Source: Corynebacterium sp. HMSC04H06 (GTDB taxonomy: Bacteria > Actinomycetota > Actinomycetes > Mycobacteriales > Mycobacteriaceae). Taken from it: a stretch of DNA of 64,000 nt. The notes beneath the pieces were generated by a model, which made no database searches, was not told the DNA's origin, and saw nothing but the letters and a program-made list of their open reading frames with translations. The stretch is from the NCBI RefSeq assembly GCF_001815935.1, contig NZ_KV823416.1, positions 1 to 64,000 on the forward strand. The letters run 5' to 3'. Numbering within the stretch: position 1 is the stretch's first letter; the number at the start of each line of letters is the position of its first letter. Position numbers and translations under genes: made by a program. Shown piece by piece: positions 20,875 to 29,271 of this stretch.

Positions 20875-21747
20875 ATGCGTGTAATGATCCTGCGCTGCGG
20901 CGCGCCCCAGTTTTTGCTGCCCCACGGTCCGGAGTCCAACTGGGAAATCCTGGATTGCGCGGCCGTACCCACGCGCAAGGAGCTCAAGGCGGTAGACGCT
21001 GCCGCCCGGGAGATCCTGCCTGAAGATCCAACGCCGTCGCTCGACGAGATCGCCTCCCAGCCCGACGTGGCGCACCTGGGCGCGCCGGCGCCTGCGCCCC
21101 AGCCGGTGTCAGAAGCGCTGCGCGTGGTCGTCATCGGCACGGATGCGGCCCTGTCCGCGGTGATTACCCGACTCATGCGCGCCGACACTCTGTGGGTCGA
21201 GGTCGCCTACGTGCCGGTAGAAGATTCCTCCGCCGCCGCCCAGAACTGGGGCCTGCCGCAGCAGGCGGACGACGCCTTTCGTCTGGCGCTCGACGGTGCG
21301 GTCGCGCCCGTGCCCACCATCCGCAACGACGCCGGCCAAGCCGTGGCGGGCTCGGCCACCATCAGCCAGTGGAACCCCGGGGCTATGACCGGGGAGATCA
21401 TCGTCGACGACCACGTGCTCGTCCGCCAAGACGGCGACGCCCTCCGCGGGGGCCAGACGGGCGTCTACGGCGCCAAACTGGTGCCCATGGTGGACGCCCC
21501 CGGCATCGTCGCCGCGGCGGCGCCAGTGGCCCGCCAGGGGCTGCTAGAGCGCCTACGACGGAAGCAGGCCGCGCCCCAGCCCGGCCCCGTGGATCCGTCC
21601 ACCGTGGCCACCGGGCGCGCGGTCCAGGCCGGCGGACCGGAGCTGCGCGTGACCGTGGACGGGGTCTCCCGCCCGCGACCCGTCGACCGCGTGACCTTCT
21701 ACCGGCACCTGCGCGACCTGCAAGTGGTGCGGGTGGCGCGCCCCTAG
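20875..21747 (+). CDS. Conserved hypothetical protein
   Basis: A 290-residue soluble protein that I do not recognise. It starts MRVMILRCGAPQFLLP and has an alpha/beta-looking core around RVVVIGTDAALSAVITRLMRADTLWVEVAYVP (residues 82-113), which recalls the glycine/threonine loop of lipid-kinase-like folds, though no catalytic motif is complete. The final 60 residues are Pro/Arg-rich. No signal peptide or membrane segment. TAGCAT lies seven bases before the ATG with no ribosome site, so the message may be leaderless. The position beside purA suggests a housekeeping role but says nothing of the reaction. Confidence 0.7.
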   Translation: MRVMILRCGAPQFLLPHGPESNWEILDCAAVPTRKELKAVDAAAREILPEDPTPSLDEIASQPDVAHLGAPAPAPQPVSEALRVVVIGTDAALSAVITRLMRADTLWVEVAYVPVEDSSAAAQNWGLPQQADDAFRLALDGAVAPVPTIRNDAGQAVAGSATISQWNPGAMTGEIIVDDHVLVRQDGDALRGGQTGVYGAKLVPMVDAPGIVAAAAPVARQGLLERLRRKQAAPQPGPVDPSTVATGRAVQAGGPELRVTVDGVSRPRPVDRVTFYRHLRDLQVVRVARP

Positions 21748-21750
21748 AGC

Positions 21751-22950
21751 CTAGAGGTCGTGTTCGTCTTCGTCGTAGATCTCCGGCGGGTAGGCCGGGG
21801 TCTGCGAGGTCGGGATGAGTACCGCCACGGCGGACTCGCGGGACATGCCGCAAATCATCAGTAGGTCCACCACGATAGACCGCGTCTGCGCCAGGATGGC
21901 ATAGGCCGAAAGCTGGCTGCTCCCTTCTACAATGTCCATGCTCGCCCGCGCGCCCGCCCGCCGCAGACGCTGAACCAGGTGGGGCAGCTCCTGGGCCTCG
22001 TTGAGGCCGCGCCGGCTGCCGTAGATTTCGGCCAGCTCCTCCATGACCGAGCACAGCTCCTCGATGAGCTCAATCTGGACCGGGGAGACGCTGTCCCCGT
22101 CCTCCGTAATTACCAGAGCGCGGCGGGAGAGCACGCGCACCCCGCGCACGCCGTTGTCCACCGGCACGAGGATGCGCTCCAGCGAGCGGATATTGCGCTT
22201 AGAACCCCACATGATGGGCGAGACCTCCGAAGCCTCCCTGCCCTGCTTGGCGGCATCGGCCAGCTTTTCGATGTTGGTCTGCGTGCCGAAGACGGCCTGC
22301 CGAGCCTCCTCTATGATCTCTACATCCTGCTTTTCGAGCCCGCGGGAGACGTCGTAGAGCACGCTGGCGGCGATGCTAAGCACCTTAGAAACTTCCCGGC
22401 GCGCCTGGGCCAGCGGCGAGTTCGGGATGAGAGCGATGGTGATGACACCGATGGCGGAGCCGATGAGGGCATCGATAGCGCGGTTTAAGCCCCCGGCGCC
22501 TTCCGTGGGCGGGAAGATGGTGGCGATCAGGATGGAGCCAAAGACGATCTGATTGGTCAGCAGCGGCGACTTCGTCATGAACGAGCCGAGCAGCAGCGTC
22601 GCGCCCACGATCAGGGTGATCTGGAACGGCCCCTGGCCGACAAATTGAAAGAGGATATCCCCCACCGCCACACCGGTGATACCGCCGATGGACATCTCCA
22701 CCGCGCGCTTTAGCCGGTCGCCGCCGGACAGGCCCAAGATGATCACCGCGGAGATCGGCGCGAAGAAGGGCTGCGCGTGGCCCACAATGTCATTGGCCAC
22801 CCAGTAGGACAGCCCCGCGCCGACGGTGGCCTGCAGGATAAACACGAAGCGCGAGCGCACGCGGTTCAACCGGGCCATTAAAGACCGGTCAATACTGCGC
22901 AGGCGCTCGCGCGTGGTGAGTCGTTTTCGTTCTTCGGCCATGGGCGCCAT
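21751..22950 (-). CDS. FUSC-family (aromatic acid exporter-like) membrane protein
   Basis: A 399-residue protein. Residues 25-190 contain about six hydrophobic helices with the FUSC/ArAE pattern (WVANDIVGHAQPFFAPISAVI, then SIGGITGVAVGD and LIGSAIGVITIALIP). The C-terminal 200 residues are soluble and helical and may form a coiled coil. Family members export aromatic carboxylic acids or sit in the envelope stress response; here only half the usual FUSC length is present, so it presumably dimerises. ATG 22950 or 22941 may be the start. It converges with the hypothetical gene, the stops four bases apart. Confidence 0.8.
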   Translation of the reverse strand: MAPMAEERKRLTTRERLRSIDRSLMARLNRVRSRFVFILQATVGAGLSYWVANDIVGHAQPFFAPISAVIILGLSGGDRLKRAVEMSIGGITGVAVGDILFQFVGQGPFQITLIVGATLLLGSFMTKSPLLTNQIVFGSILIATIFPPTEGAGGLNRAIDALIGSAIGVITIALIPNSPLAQARREVSKVLSIAASVLYDVSRGLEKQDVEIIEEARQAVFGTQTNIEKLADAAKQGREASEVSPIMWGSKRNIRSLERILVPVDNGVRGVRVLSRRALVITEDGDSVSPVQIELIEELCSVMEELAEIYGSRRGLNEAQELPHLVQRLRRAGARASMDIVEGSSQLSAYAILAQTRSIVVDLLMICGMSRESAVAVLIPTSQTPAYPPEIYDEDEHDL

Positions 22951-22991
22951 TCTAGGACACTTTTATGCCGCCGCGGCCCGAAAAGACTGCT

Positions 22992-24026
22992 TTAGCGGGA
23001 AACCGTCTTCCCCACAGAATGCAGATCCTGGCACGCCTCGATGACGCGCTCAGACATGCCCTGCTCCGCCTTCTTGAGGTAAGAACGCGGGTCGTAGACC
23101 TTCTTGTTGCCCACCTCGCCGTCGATCTTGAACACGCCGTCGTAGTTGGCAAACATGTGGCGGGCGACCGGGTTGGTGAACGCGTACTGAGTGTCGGTGT
23201 CCACGTTCATCTTGATGACGCCGTAGCGCAGGGCCTCCTCGATCTTTTCCTTCTCGGAGCCGGAGCCGCCGTGGAAGACGAAGTCGAAGGGCTTAGCGCC
23301 CTCGTCCAGGCCGAGCTTCTTCTGCGCGGTCTGCTGGCCTTCCAGCAGCACCTCCGGGCGCAGCTTGACGTTACCTGGCTTGTAGACGCCGTGGACGTTG
23401 CCGAAGGTGGCGGCCAGCAGGTAGCGGCCGTTCTCGCCGGTGCCCAGGGCGTCGATGGTCTTTTCAAAGTCCTCGACGGAGGTGTAGAGGTTGTCGCCAG
23501 CCTTGGCCTCCACGCCGTCTTCCTCGCCGCCGACGACGCCGATCTCGGCTTCCAGGATGATGTGGGCCTTGCGGGCCTTTTCCAGCAACTCCTGGGCGAT
23601 CTCCAGGTTCTCATCGATCGGGATGGCGGAGCCGTCCCACATGTGGGACTGGAACAACGGCAGCTCGCCGCGGTCGACGCGCTCCTGGGAGATGGCGATG
23701 AGCGGACGGACGTAGTCGTCCAGCACCTCCTTCTGGCAGTGGTCGGTGTGCAGCGCGACGTTGATGCCGTAGTGCTTGGCGGCCTCATGCGCGAAGGCGG
23801 CCAGCGCCTGGGCGCCCGCTACCTTGTTCTTGACTGCCAGGCCGGAACCGAACTCCGCACCGCCCGTGGAGAACTGGATAATGCCGTCGGACTCGGCCTC
23901 AGCGAAGCCCTTGAGTGCGGCGTTGATGGTCTCCGAGGAGGTGCAGTTGATGGCCGGGAAGGCGAAGCCAGACTGCTTCGCCTCATCCAGCATGGCGTTG
24001 TAGACCTCTGGGGTAGCAATAGGCAT
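22992..24026 (-). CDS. fba: Fructose-bisphosphate aldolase, class II
   Basis: A 344-residue zinc-dependent aldolase cleaving fructose 1,6-bisphosphate to two triose phosphates. Visible are the metal-ligand segment ALHTDHC near residue 97, LEAEIGVVGGEEDG, the HGVYKPGNVKL stretch, the phosphate loop FHGGSGS and KMNVDTDTQYAFT. Length matches actinobacterial Fba (344 in C. glutamicum). This is the only glycolytic gene in the window. Confidence 0.97.
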   Translation of the reverse strand: MPIATPEVYNAMLDEAKQSGFAFPAINCTSSETINAALKGFAEAESDGIIQFSTGGAEFGSGLAVKNKVAGAQALAAFAHEAAKHYGINVALHTDHCQKEVLDDYVRPLIAISQERVDRGELPLFQSHMWDGSAIPIDENLEIAQELLEKARKAHIILEAEIGVVGGEEDGVEAKAGDNLYTSVEDFEKTIDALGTGENGRYLLAATFGNVHGVYKPGNVKLRPEVLLEGQQTAQKKLGLDEGAKPFDFVFHGGSGSEKEKIEEALRYGVIKMNVDTDTQYAFTNPVARHMFANYDGVFKIDGEVGNKKVYDPRSYLKKAEQGMSERVIEACQDLHSVGKTVSR

Positions 24027-24137
24027 AGAAGTGAATCTTCCTTACTTGGTTCGCGTTTGACTTACTGCACTACCAAGTATGCCTGTGATTTGGCTTGCGC
24101 GCCGCAGGTCCCGGTTAAGGAAAGGTGTGAGTTTGTA

Positions 24138-24164
24138 CCTAGCCGGTGTCTGGTCCCGGCTAGG
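24138..24164 (-). terminator. Hairpin downstream of the GH76 gene
   Basis: CCTAGCCGG (24138-24146) and CCGGCTAGG (24156-24164) form a perfect 9-bp stem with a 9-base loop, 16 bases after the stop of the minus-strand hydrolase gene. There is no clear U-run, so termination is probable rather than certain. Confidence 0.5.
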
Positions 24165-24179
24165 GGTGGCTCGTGCTTG

Positions 24180-25379
24180 CTAGGCCCGGCGGTTTGCGCG
24201 GTCGCGGGCGACGCGGGCGGCGGCCTCCATCAGCATCCAACCGGACAGCTGCACCGACAGGTCGCGTTCGGCGATGCGAATGACGCCGACCTTCTCGCCC
24301 AGGGTGGTCGGGCCCAGGCCGAAGTTGTGGGGCAGGCGCGCGTCCGCGGTCCAGTCCGTGCCGAAAATCGGCAGGCCGTCGACCTCCAGGCGATGCTCCC
24401 AGACCGAGGCGGCCGAGGACATCACCAGGCGGGCGGCGAGCTTCTTCGCCGCGCGGTTGGCGGGCGAGTCCCCTGGCAGACGCACGGCCGCGTCCGCCAG
24501 GTAGCGCACGAGGATGCCCTTGAACAGGCCACCGTCGCCGTCACCGGTATCCCAGTCGATGACCCCGGCCGGGGTGGCCATGTAGGAGGCGATGGCCTGG
24601 ATGAGCCCACGGATGCGGGTCAGGTACTGCACGGTGTCCTCGGCGCGCTCGGCCTCCTGGACCGAGTCGAGGTGCTCCAGGGAGGAAAAACCGGCGCGCT
24701 TGCGCAGGGCCAGTGCTATCTCCAGGCAGGCACCCAAAACCACGCCCTGACAGTAGGGGTGCAGGTTGCGCACCCACTCCGGGCCGTCCATGCGCATGCG
24801 GACGCCGTCCATGATAAGCCCCTGGTCATCAACCAGGTTCTCGTAGATCCACTCCACTATCTCCTGGGCCTCGGAAAGGTGCCCGGTGCGTGCCAAGAGG
24901 ATCGCCGCCGGCCCGTTGGAGGGCACGTTGAAAAAGTTCTCGCCCTCGCGCCACGGCAGTACACCCAAGTGCTCGTCGCGGCCGGCGCGGATATCGTCCT
25001 GCAGCTCCGCGAGCTTCGAATAGGGCTTGACCTTGCTGAGCTGCCCGGCACGCTGCAGGGCGAGCGCCAGCCAGGCCTTGTCATCGAAATAGCGGTTGTT
25101 CTTCAGCGGGCTGAGGTTGCGCACCCGGATGCCGCGTACGGTCTCCGCAATCCGCTTGCGCCGCATCTTGGTGTTGTGGCGCTGGGCGGCATCCACCAGG
25201 CAGTCCAGGTAGTGCGCCTGCCACCAGTAGTGCCAGTGGAGGAAAACCTTTTCCTTACCGGTGGGCGGCCAGCGCACGATGGCCAGGTTGGTCTTTGGCA
25301 GTCCCCACACGCGTGCCGCGTGACGGTCATTGATGGCGGTTTCTGCTAGATCCGCGCGGTGTGCCCACTTTTCGTCCAC
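24180..25379 (-). CDS. Glycoside hydrolase family 76 protein (alpha-1,6-mannanase-like)
   Basis: A 399-residue alpha/alpha barrel protein. RYFDDKAWLALAL carries the paired Asp (about residues 98-99) that serve as nucleophile and acid/base in GH76 alpha-1,6-mannanases. FFNVPSNGPAAILLAR, VNP-type repeats and YCQGVVLGACLEIALAL are further conserved stretches. No signal peptide is visible, so an intracellular role is inferred, unlike the secreted Bacteroides and fungal enzymes. Corynebacteria build alpha-1,6-linked mannose in lipomannan and lipoarabinomannan, making turnover of mannan fragments a plausible job. A 97-base gap separates it from the SpoU gene. Confidence 0.8.
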   Translation of the reverse strand: MDEKWAHRADLAETAINDRHAARVWGLPKTNLAIVRWPPTGKEKVFLHWHYWWQAHYLDCLVDAAQRHNTKMRRKRIAETVRGIRVRNLSPLKNNRYFDDKAWLALALQRAGQLSKVKPYSKLAELQDDIRAGRDEHLGVLPWREGENFFNVPSNGPAAILLARTGHLSEAQEIVEWIYENLVDDQGLIMDGVRMRMDGPEWVRNLHPYCQGVVLGACLEIALALRKRAGFSSLEHLDSVQEAERAEDTVQYLTRIRGLIQAIASYMATPAGVIDWDTGDGDGGLFKGILVRYLADAAVRLPGDSPANRAAKKLAARLVMSSAASVWEHRLEVDGLPIFGTDWTADARLPHNFGLGPTTLGEKVGVIRIAERDLSVQLSGWMLMEAAARVARDRANRRA

Positions 25380-25476
25380 TCAGGTGCCCTAAATTTAGTC
25401 GAACTATTACTCACGAGAATTCTAGCGCGCTCCCAGCTCACCCGTGCAATTTTGCGCAACCGGTTGGCGCCCCCGG

Positions 25477-26163
25477 CTACCAGCTCTGGGCCAGATCCGC
25501 GTGCTGGCGGATCCAGGCGTGCATGGCGATGCCGGCCGCCACCCCCGCGTTGATGGACCGGGTGGAACCGAACTGGGCGATGGAACAGGTCATCACGGCC
25601 CCGTCCTGGGCGGATTGGCTCACGCCGGGGCCTTCCTGCCCGAACAGGAGCAGGCATTTCTCCGGCAGCTCGGCGGTCTCCAGCGGCACGCACCCAGGGG
25701 TGTTATCGATGGCCACGACCGTGAGCCCCGCCTGCACCGCCCATTCCAACAGCTGCTCTACCGTGTCGTGGTGGGTCAGGTGCTGGTAGCGGTCCGTGAC
25801 CATGGCGCCGCGGCGGTTCCAGCGGCGGCGGCCGACGATGTGGACCGTGTCCACCGCGAAGGCGTTGGCCGTGCGCACGACCGTGCCGATATTCGAGTCG
25901 TTCTCGAAGTTCTCAATGGCGATGTGCAGGCTGTGGCGCCGGCTATCGATGTCGGCGACGATCGCCTCGCGCCGCCAGTAGCGGTAGGCGTCCACCACGT
26001 TACGGCGGTCACCTTCGGCCAGCAGCTCCGGATCGTAGCGCTCTGCCTCCGGGCCGGTGGGCCACTGCCCTTCCCACGGGCCGACCCCGTGCCGGCCCTC
26101 GTTCCATTCGGTGGGGCCGGGCTGTTGGTCGACTTCGGTGCCGCGGGCGTCCGGCTTAGGCAA
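25477..26163 (-). CDS. SpoU/TrmH-type RNA 2'-O-methyltransferase
   Basis: A 228-residue SPOUT methyltransferase. Motif 1 is IENFENDSNIGTVVRTANAF, motif 2 LLFGQEGPGVS and motif 3 SIAQFGSTRSINAGVAAGIAMH, together forming the S-adenosylmethionine knot. The RNA target (tRNA or 23S rRNA) cannot be told. TTG 26163 is chosen as start: GGAGG lies about nine bases upstream within pyrE, and the coding region overlaps the pyrE stop by eight bases, the coupled layout also seen in C. glutamicum. A longer frame exists but would lie inside pyrE. Confidence 0.87.
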   Translation of the reverse strand: MPKPDARGTEVDQQPGPTEWNEGRHGVGPWEGQWPTGPEAERYDPELLAEGDRRNVVDAYRYWRREAIVADIDSRRHSLHIAIENFENDSNIGTVVRTANAFAVDTVHIVGRRRWNRRGAMVTDRYQHLTHHDTVEQLLEWAVQAGLTVVAIDNTPGCVPLETAELPEKCLLLFGQEGPGVSQSAQDGAVMTCSIAQFGSTRSINAGVAAGIAMHAWIRQHADLAQSW

Positions 26164-26701
26164 GGTCGAGGTCCTCCAGACCCAGCAGGAAGCGGTACTC
26201 CAGGCCCTCTGCCGAAATCGTCTGGTCCGCACCGGTGGCTCGATCCACGACGGTGGCAATACCGACGACCTCGGCGCCGGCCTCGCGCAGCGCGGCCACA
26301 GCGGTCAGCGGGGAGTTGCCTGTGGTGGTGGTGTCCTCGACGACTAGGACCTTCTTGCCTTCCACGCCGGCGCCCTCGATGCGCCGCTGCATGCCGTGCT
26401 TCTTGGCCTCCTTGCGCACCACGAAGGCGTCGATCGGGCGGCCGTCCGCGTGCATGATGGAGGTGGCCACCGGGTCCGCGCCCAGGGTCAGGCCGCCGAC
26501 GGCGTCGAAATCCCAGTCCGCGGTCAGCTCGCGCAGCAGCGCGCCGATCAGCCGGGAGGCCTCGTGCTGCAGGGTCGCCCGGCGCAGGTCGACGTAGTAG
26601 TCCGCTTCCTTACCCGAGGACAGAGTCACCTTGCCATGCACGACGGCCAGCTCCTTGACCAGCTCGGCTAGTCGGCTCTTCTTCTGCTCGTCCAGGTTCA
26701 T
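26156..26701 (-). CDS. pyrE: Orotate phosphoribosyltransferase
   Basis: A 181-residue type I phosphoribosyltransferase that joins orotate and PRPP to OMP in pyrimidine synthesis. KVTLSSGKEADYYVDLRR at the N-terminus is the orotate-site signature, FVVRKEAKKHGMQRRIEG holds the catalytic loop lysines, and VLVVEDTTTTGNS is the PRPP-binding motif. The length is standard. It is followed by the coupled methyltransferase gene. Confidence 0.96.
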   Translation of the reverse strand: MNLDEQKKSRLAELVKELAVVHGKVTLSSGKEADYYVDLRRATLQHEASRLIGALLRELTADWDFDAVGGLTLGADPVATSIMHADGRPIDAFVVRKEAKKHGMQRRIEGAGVEGKKVLVVEDTTTTGNSPLTAVAALREAGAEVVGIATVVDRATGADQTISAEGLEYRFLLGLEDLDLA

Positions 26702-26827
26702 GAGGTCAAAAACTCCTTTACTTTGCCCGCGCGGGGGCGAAGAATGCGTCCGCTGCTCGCGCTCCTGCGATTTTCGTCGTTTTCTAGCTTAAGACACCCC
26801 ACGGGTGAAAACCACGCCGAGGGCAGC

Positions 26828-28249
26828 CTAAGGGTTGCGGTCGTCGCCGCTATCGCTGACGGGGCGCTCCGGGATATCGCCGATGGGGCCCAGCTCGGCC
26901 TCGATCTCGTCGAAGATCGAGGAGCCGCGGCCCAGGTCGCGCGGCAGGCGGGCGACGGATTCGTCCGCCTGCGGGCGTTCCTGCCCGTCGGCGATAGCGT
27001 CCACCTCGTCCGCGCCCAGCGCGCGGTGTTCCATGGACCCGTGCGCGGCGCCGGCGCGGCGGCTGGGCAGCACCATCGGTTCTTCCGGGCGCTGGACCGG
27101 CGGGCGCGCCATGTCCTCGGCCGGGTTGGGCACCGCGGTCGGGCCCGTCGGCGCGACCGGCTGCGGCGGGGGCACCACACGCGTGAGATCCCCCTGTTCC
27201 GGGTGGTAGACCAGCCCGGCGGCGGGGCGCGGCGGCAGCACGCGGGCAACATCGGCCAGCACCGCCATCGGGGCGAGCATCTCATCCCACTCGGCGCTGC
27301 GGGCAGTCTTATCCGTCTGGCCCAGCACCCATTCGTTTTCCATCCACACCGCGGTCACTGCCTCCGGCAGGTACTCCAGCCCGGTGGCCAGGCGGTCGTC
27401 GCTCATGCGCTCGACCACGCCCGGTTCCGTGGCGTAGACGCTAAAGCCGGCGATCTGGGTCGCGGCAACCAAGTCCTCGGAGGTCTCCTCCGCCAGCGGC
27501 AGGCCCGTGCGGCGGAAGTCCACCACCACGTCGGAGCTCGCGCCGGTACGCAGCGCCATCACGTTCACCCCGCCCAGGTCGAGCAGGAAAAGCTCGTGGC
27601 CGAAGACCGTACCGTGGGCGATGTCCCGGGGGCGCGCGCCCCCGGCTGCCGCGCCCCGCGTCCACTCATCCGCCAGGTAGGAATCCTCCTTGGCGAAGTC
27701 GAAGCCGTGCTGGCTCGCCCAGGCCCTGCGCTCCCGGCGCAGCGCGCCCGGCAGGAGAGGACGACCGATCTTCTTTTTCGGCGCCGCCTTCGTAGCAGAC
27801 TCCGGCTCCTCCGCGGCAGCGGGCGCGGGCTCCACCTGCTCCTCGGCGGCCGGGGTCTCTGGCTCCTCGGCGGCTACTGCGCCTGCCTGTGCCCCCGCCT
27901 CCGGGTCTGCCTGGTCGGCCGTGCTGGCGTCGTCGGCATCCTCGTCGCCGTCGGCATCGTCGGCTGCGAGTTCGTCTGAGGGGCCCGCGGGTTCCTCGTA
28001 GACGATGTCCGGCGCCGGCGAGGTATCCGGCTCCGGTACCTCGGCCTGGGCCTCGGCTGCCTCCGGGGTGTCGTGCTCGGGGGAGGCCGGGGAGGCATCG
28101 GCGGCGTCTTCAAGGCTGTCGTCGCGGTTGTCGTCGCGCTCGGCCAGCGAGCGCTGCTGCGCGGCCTCCTGGGTCTGGGCGGCGCGCCACAAAAAGACCG
28201 CGCCTGCGGCGGCCAGCAGGGCCAGGATCAAAAGCAAAATAGGTGTCAT
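26828..28249 (-). CDS. Membrane-anchored conserved hypothetical protein with acidic linker
   Basis: A 473-residue protein not assigned to a function. A single N-terminal membrane helix (PILLLILALLAAAGAVFLW, residues 3-21) is followed by about 150 residues of Ala/Glu/Asp/Pro-rich disordered linker. A folded domain begins near residue 155 (KKKIGRPLLPGALRRERRAWASQHGFDF), and the last 100 residues are again polar and proline-rich. The folded part contains GHELFLLDLGGVNVMALRTG and VVDFRRTGLP, which suggest beta strands but no recognised motif. The gene lies between pyrE and the rhodanese gene in a conserved corynebacterial neighbourhood. Confidence 0.75.
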   Translation of the reverse strand: MTPILLLILALLAAAGAVFLWRAAQTQEAAQQRSLAERDDNRDDSLEDAADASPASPEHDTPEAAEAQAEVPEPDTSPAPDIVYEEPAGPSDELAADDADGDEDADDASTADQADPEAGAQAGAVAAEEPETPAAEEQVEPAPAAAEEPESATKAAPKKKIGRPLLPGALRRERRAWASQHGFDFAKEDSYLADEWTRGAAAGGARPRDIAHGTVFGHELFLLDLGGVNVMALRTGASSDVVVDFRRTGLPLAEETSEDLVAATQIAGFSVYATEPGVVERMSDDRLATGLEYLPEAVTAVWMENEWVLGQTDKTARSAEWDEMLAPMAVLADVARVLPPRPAAGLVYHPEQGDLTRVVPPPQPVAPTGPTAVPNPAEDMARPPVQRPEEPMVLPSRRAGAAHGSMEHRALGADEVDAIADGQERPQADESVARLPRDLGRGSSIFDEIEAELGPIGDIPERPVSDSGDDRNP

Positions 28250-28288
28250 TAGCGCCCTAGTTTACTGCGTGACGCTGGGGCGCGGGTC

Positions 28289-29143
28289 TTAGACACCGAG
28301 GGAGACGCGGCCGCCGCGCTCGACCGGGTTGGTGGCATCCGCCGACCACTGCGACCAGCCGCCCACGTAGTGGCGCGCGCCCGTCAGACCCACCCAGTCC
28401 ATGGTGGCCAGGGCCAGGCCAGAGTGGTTGCCGGAGCCGGAGTAGACGATGGCGCCCTTGACGTTGTCCTCGTTGATGCCGGCGTTGTGGAAGACTTCGA
28501 GGATCTCCTCCTGGGTCTTCCAGGTGCGGTCCGCGTGGTGGAGGTAGCGCTCCGGCACGTTGACCGCGCCCGGGATGTGCCCGGCCTTGAGGTCGAGGTT
28601 CTCGCGGCGGCCGGCAAAGCGGTTGGGCTCGCGGGTGTCAATCAGGATGCCGTCATGCTCCTTGACCTCGTCGATGGTAGCGACCATGTCCGGGTTAGGG
28701 TCCACGGTGGTGTTGGTCTCCACGGAGATATTGCCCGGGCCGGTCAGGGTGGGCAGCTGCTCCCGGCGCCAGTGGGCCAAGCCGCCGTCGAGCACGCGCA
28801 CGTCCTCGATACCCGCCCAGCGCAGGATCCACCACGCGCGGCCAGAAAAGAGCCCGCGGCCCTCGTCGTAGACGACGACCGGGCGGTCCTTGCGTAGCCC
28901 CCAATTCACGAACCATTCCTGCAGCTTGTCCGGGTCCGGCAGCGGGTTGCGGCCGTTGCGGGAGCCCGGCAGGCCCGCCATTGCGGCGGAGACGTCGCAG
29001 AGCTGGGCAGTCGGGATGTGGAGTGCGTGGAACTGGTTTCGGGCGCTGTTGGCGCCCGAGCCCCACAGGCAGGCCAGAACGGTGAGGCGATCGCCGGCGT
29101 AGATGGCATCGTAAAGCTCGCGGGGAGAGACCAAAATACTCAT
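28289..29143 (-). CDS. sseA: Two-domain rhodanese/3-mercaptopyruvate sulfurtransferase-like protein with Ser at the catalytic position
   Basis: A 284-residue tandem rhodanese protein. The first domain contains RPVVVYDEGRGLFSGRAWWILRWAG and the second DGILIDTREPNRFAGRRE and KAGHIPGAVNVP, normal landmarks of thiosulfate/3-mercaptopyruvate sulfurtransferases. The active-site loop of the second domain, usually YCxxG, reads YSGSGNHSG, encoded by TCC, so the persulfide-forming cysteine is a serine. Classical sulfur transfer should therefore be lost, or use another residue. ATG 29143 is chosen because a GGGAAAC site precedes it. The name follows position and fold; the activity is doubtful. Confidence 0.78.
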   Translation of the reverse strand: MSILVSPRELYDAIYAGDRLTVLACLWGSGANSARNQFHALHIPTAQLCDVSAAMAGLPGSRNGRNPLPDPDKLQEWFVNWGLRKDRPVVVYDEGRGLFSGRAWWILRWAGIEDVRVLDGGLAHWRREQLPTLTGPGNISVETNTTVDPNPDMVATIDEVKEHDGILIDTREPNRFAGRRENLDLKAGHIPGAVNVPERYLHHADRTWKTQEEILEVFHNAGINEDNVKGAIVYSGSGNHSGLALATMDWVGLTGARHYVGGWSQWSADATNPVERGGRVSLGV

Positions 29144-29271
29144 GTTTCCCACTCTAGAGCCAAAGCGGACTCCCCGCCCGCCGGGGCGCGTCGACTAGGC
29201 CGCGCGCAGGCGAAAGACCCCGGCTACTCCGCCTTGTGAAGTGGGGCGACCGGGGCCTTAACGCGTATGTC

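Noticed and set aside
22965-25349. A 794-codon open frame on the plus strand
   Set aside because: It is antisense to fba and the GH76 gene, both with clear family motifs; its translation is Val/His/Gly/Asp-rich, the usual complement artefact of high-GC coding DNA.
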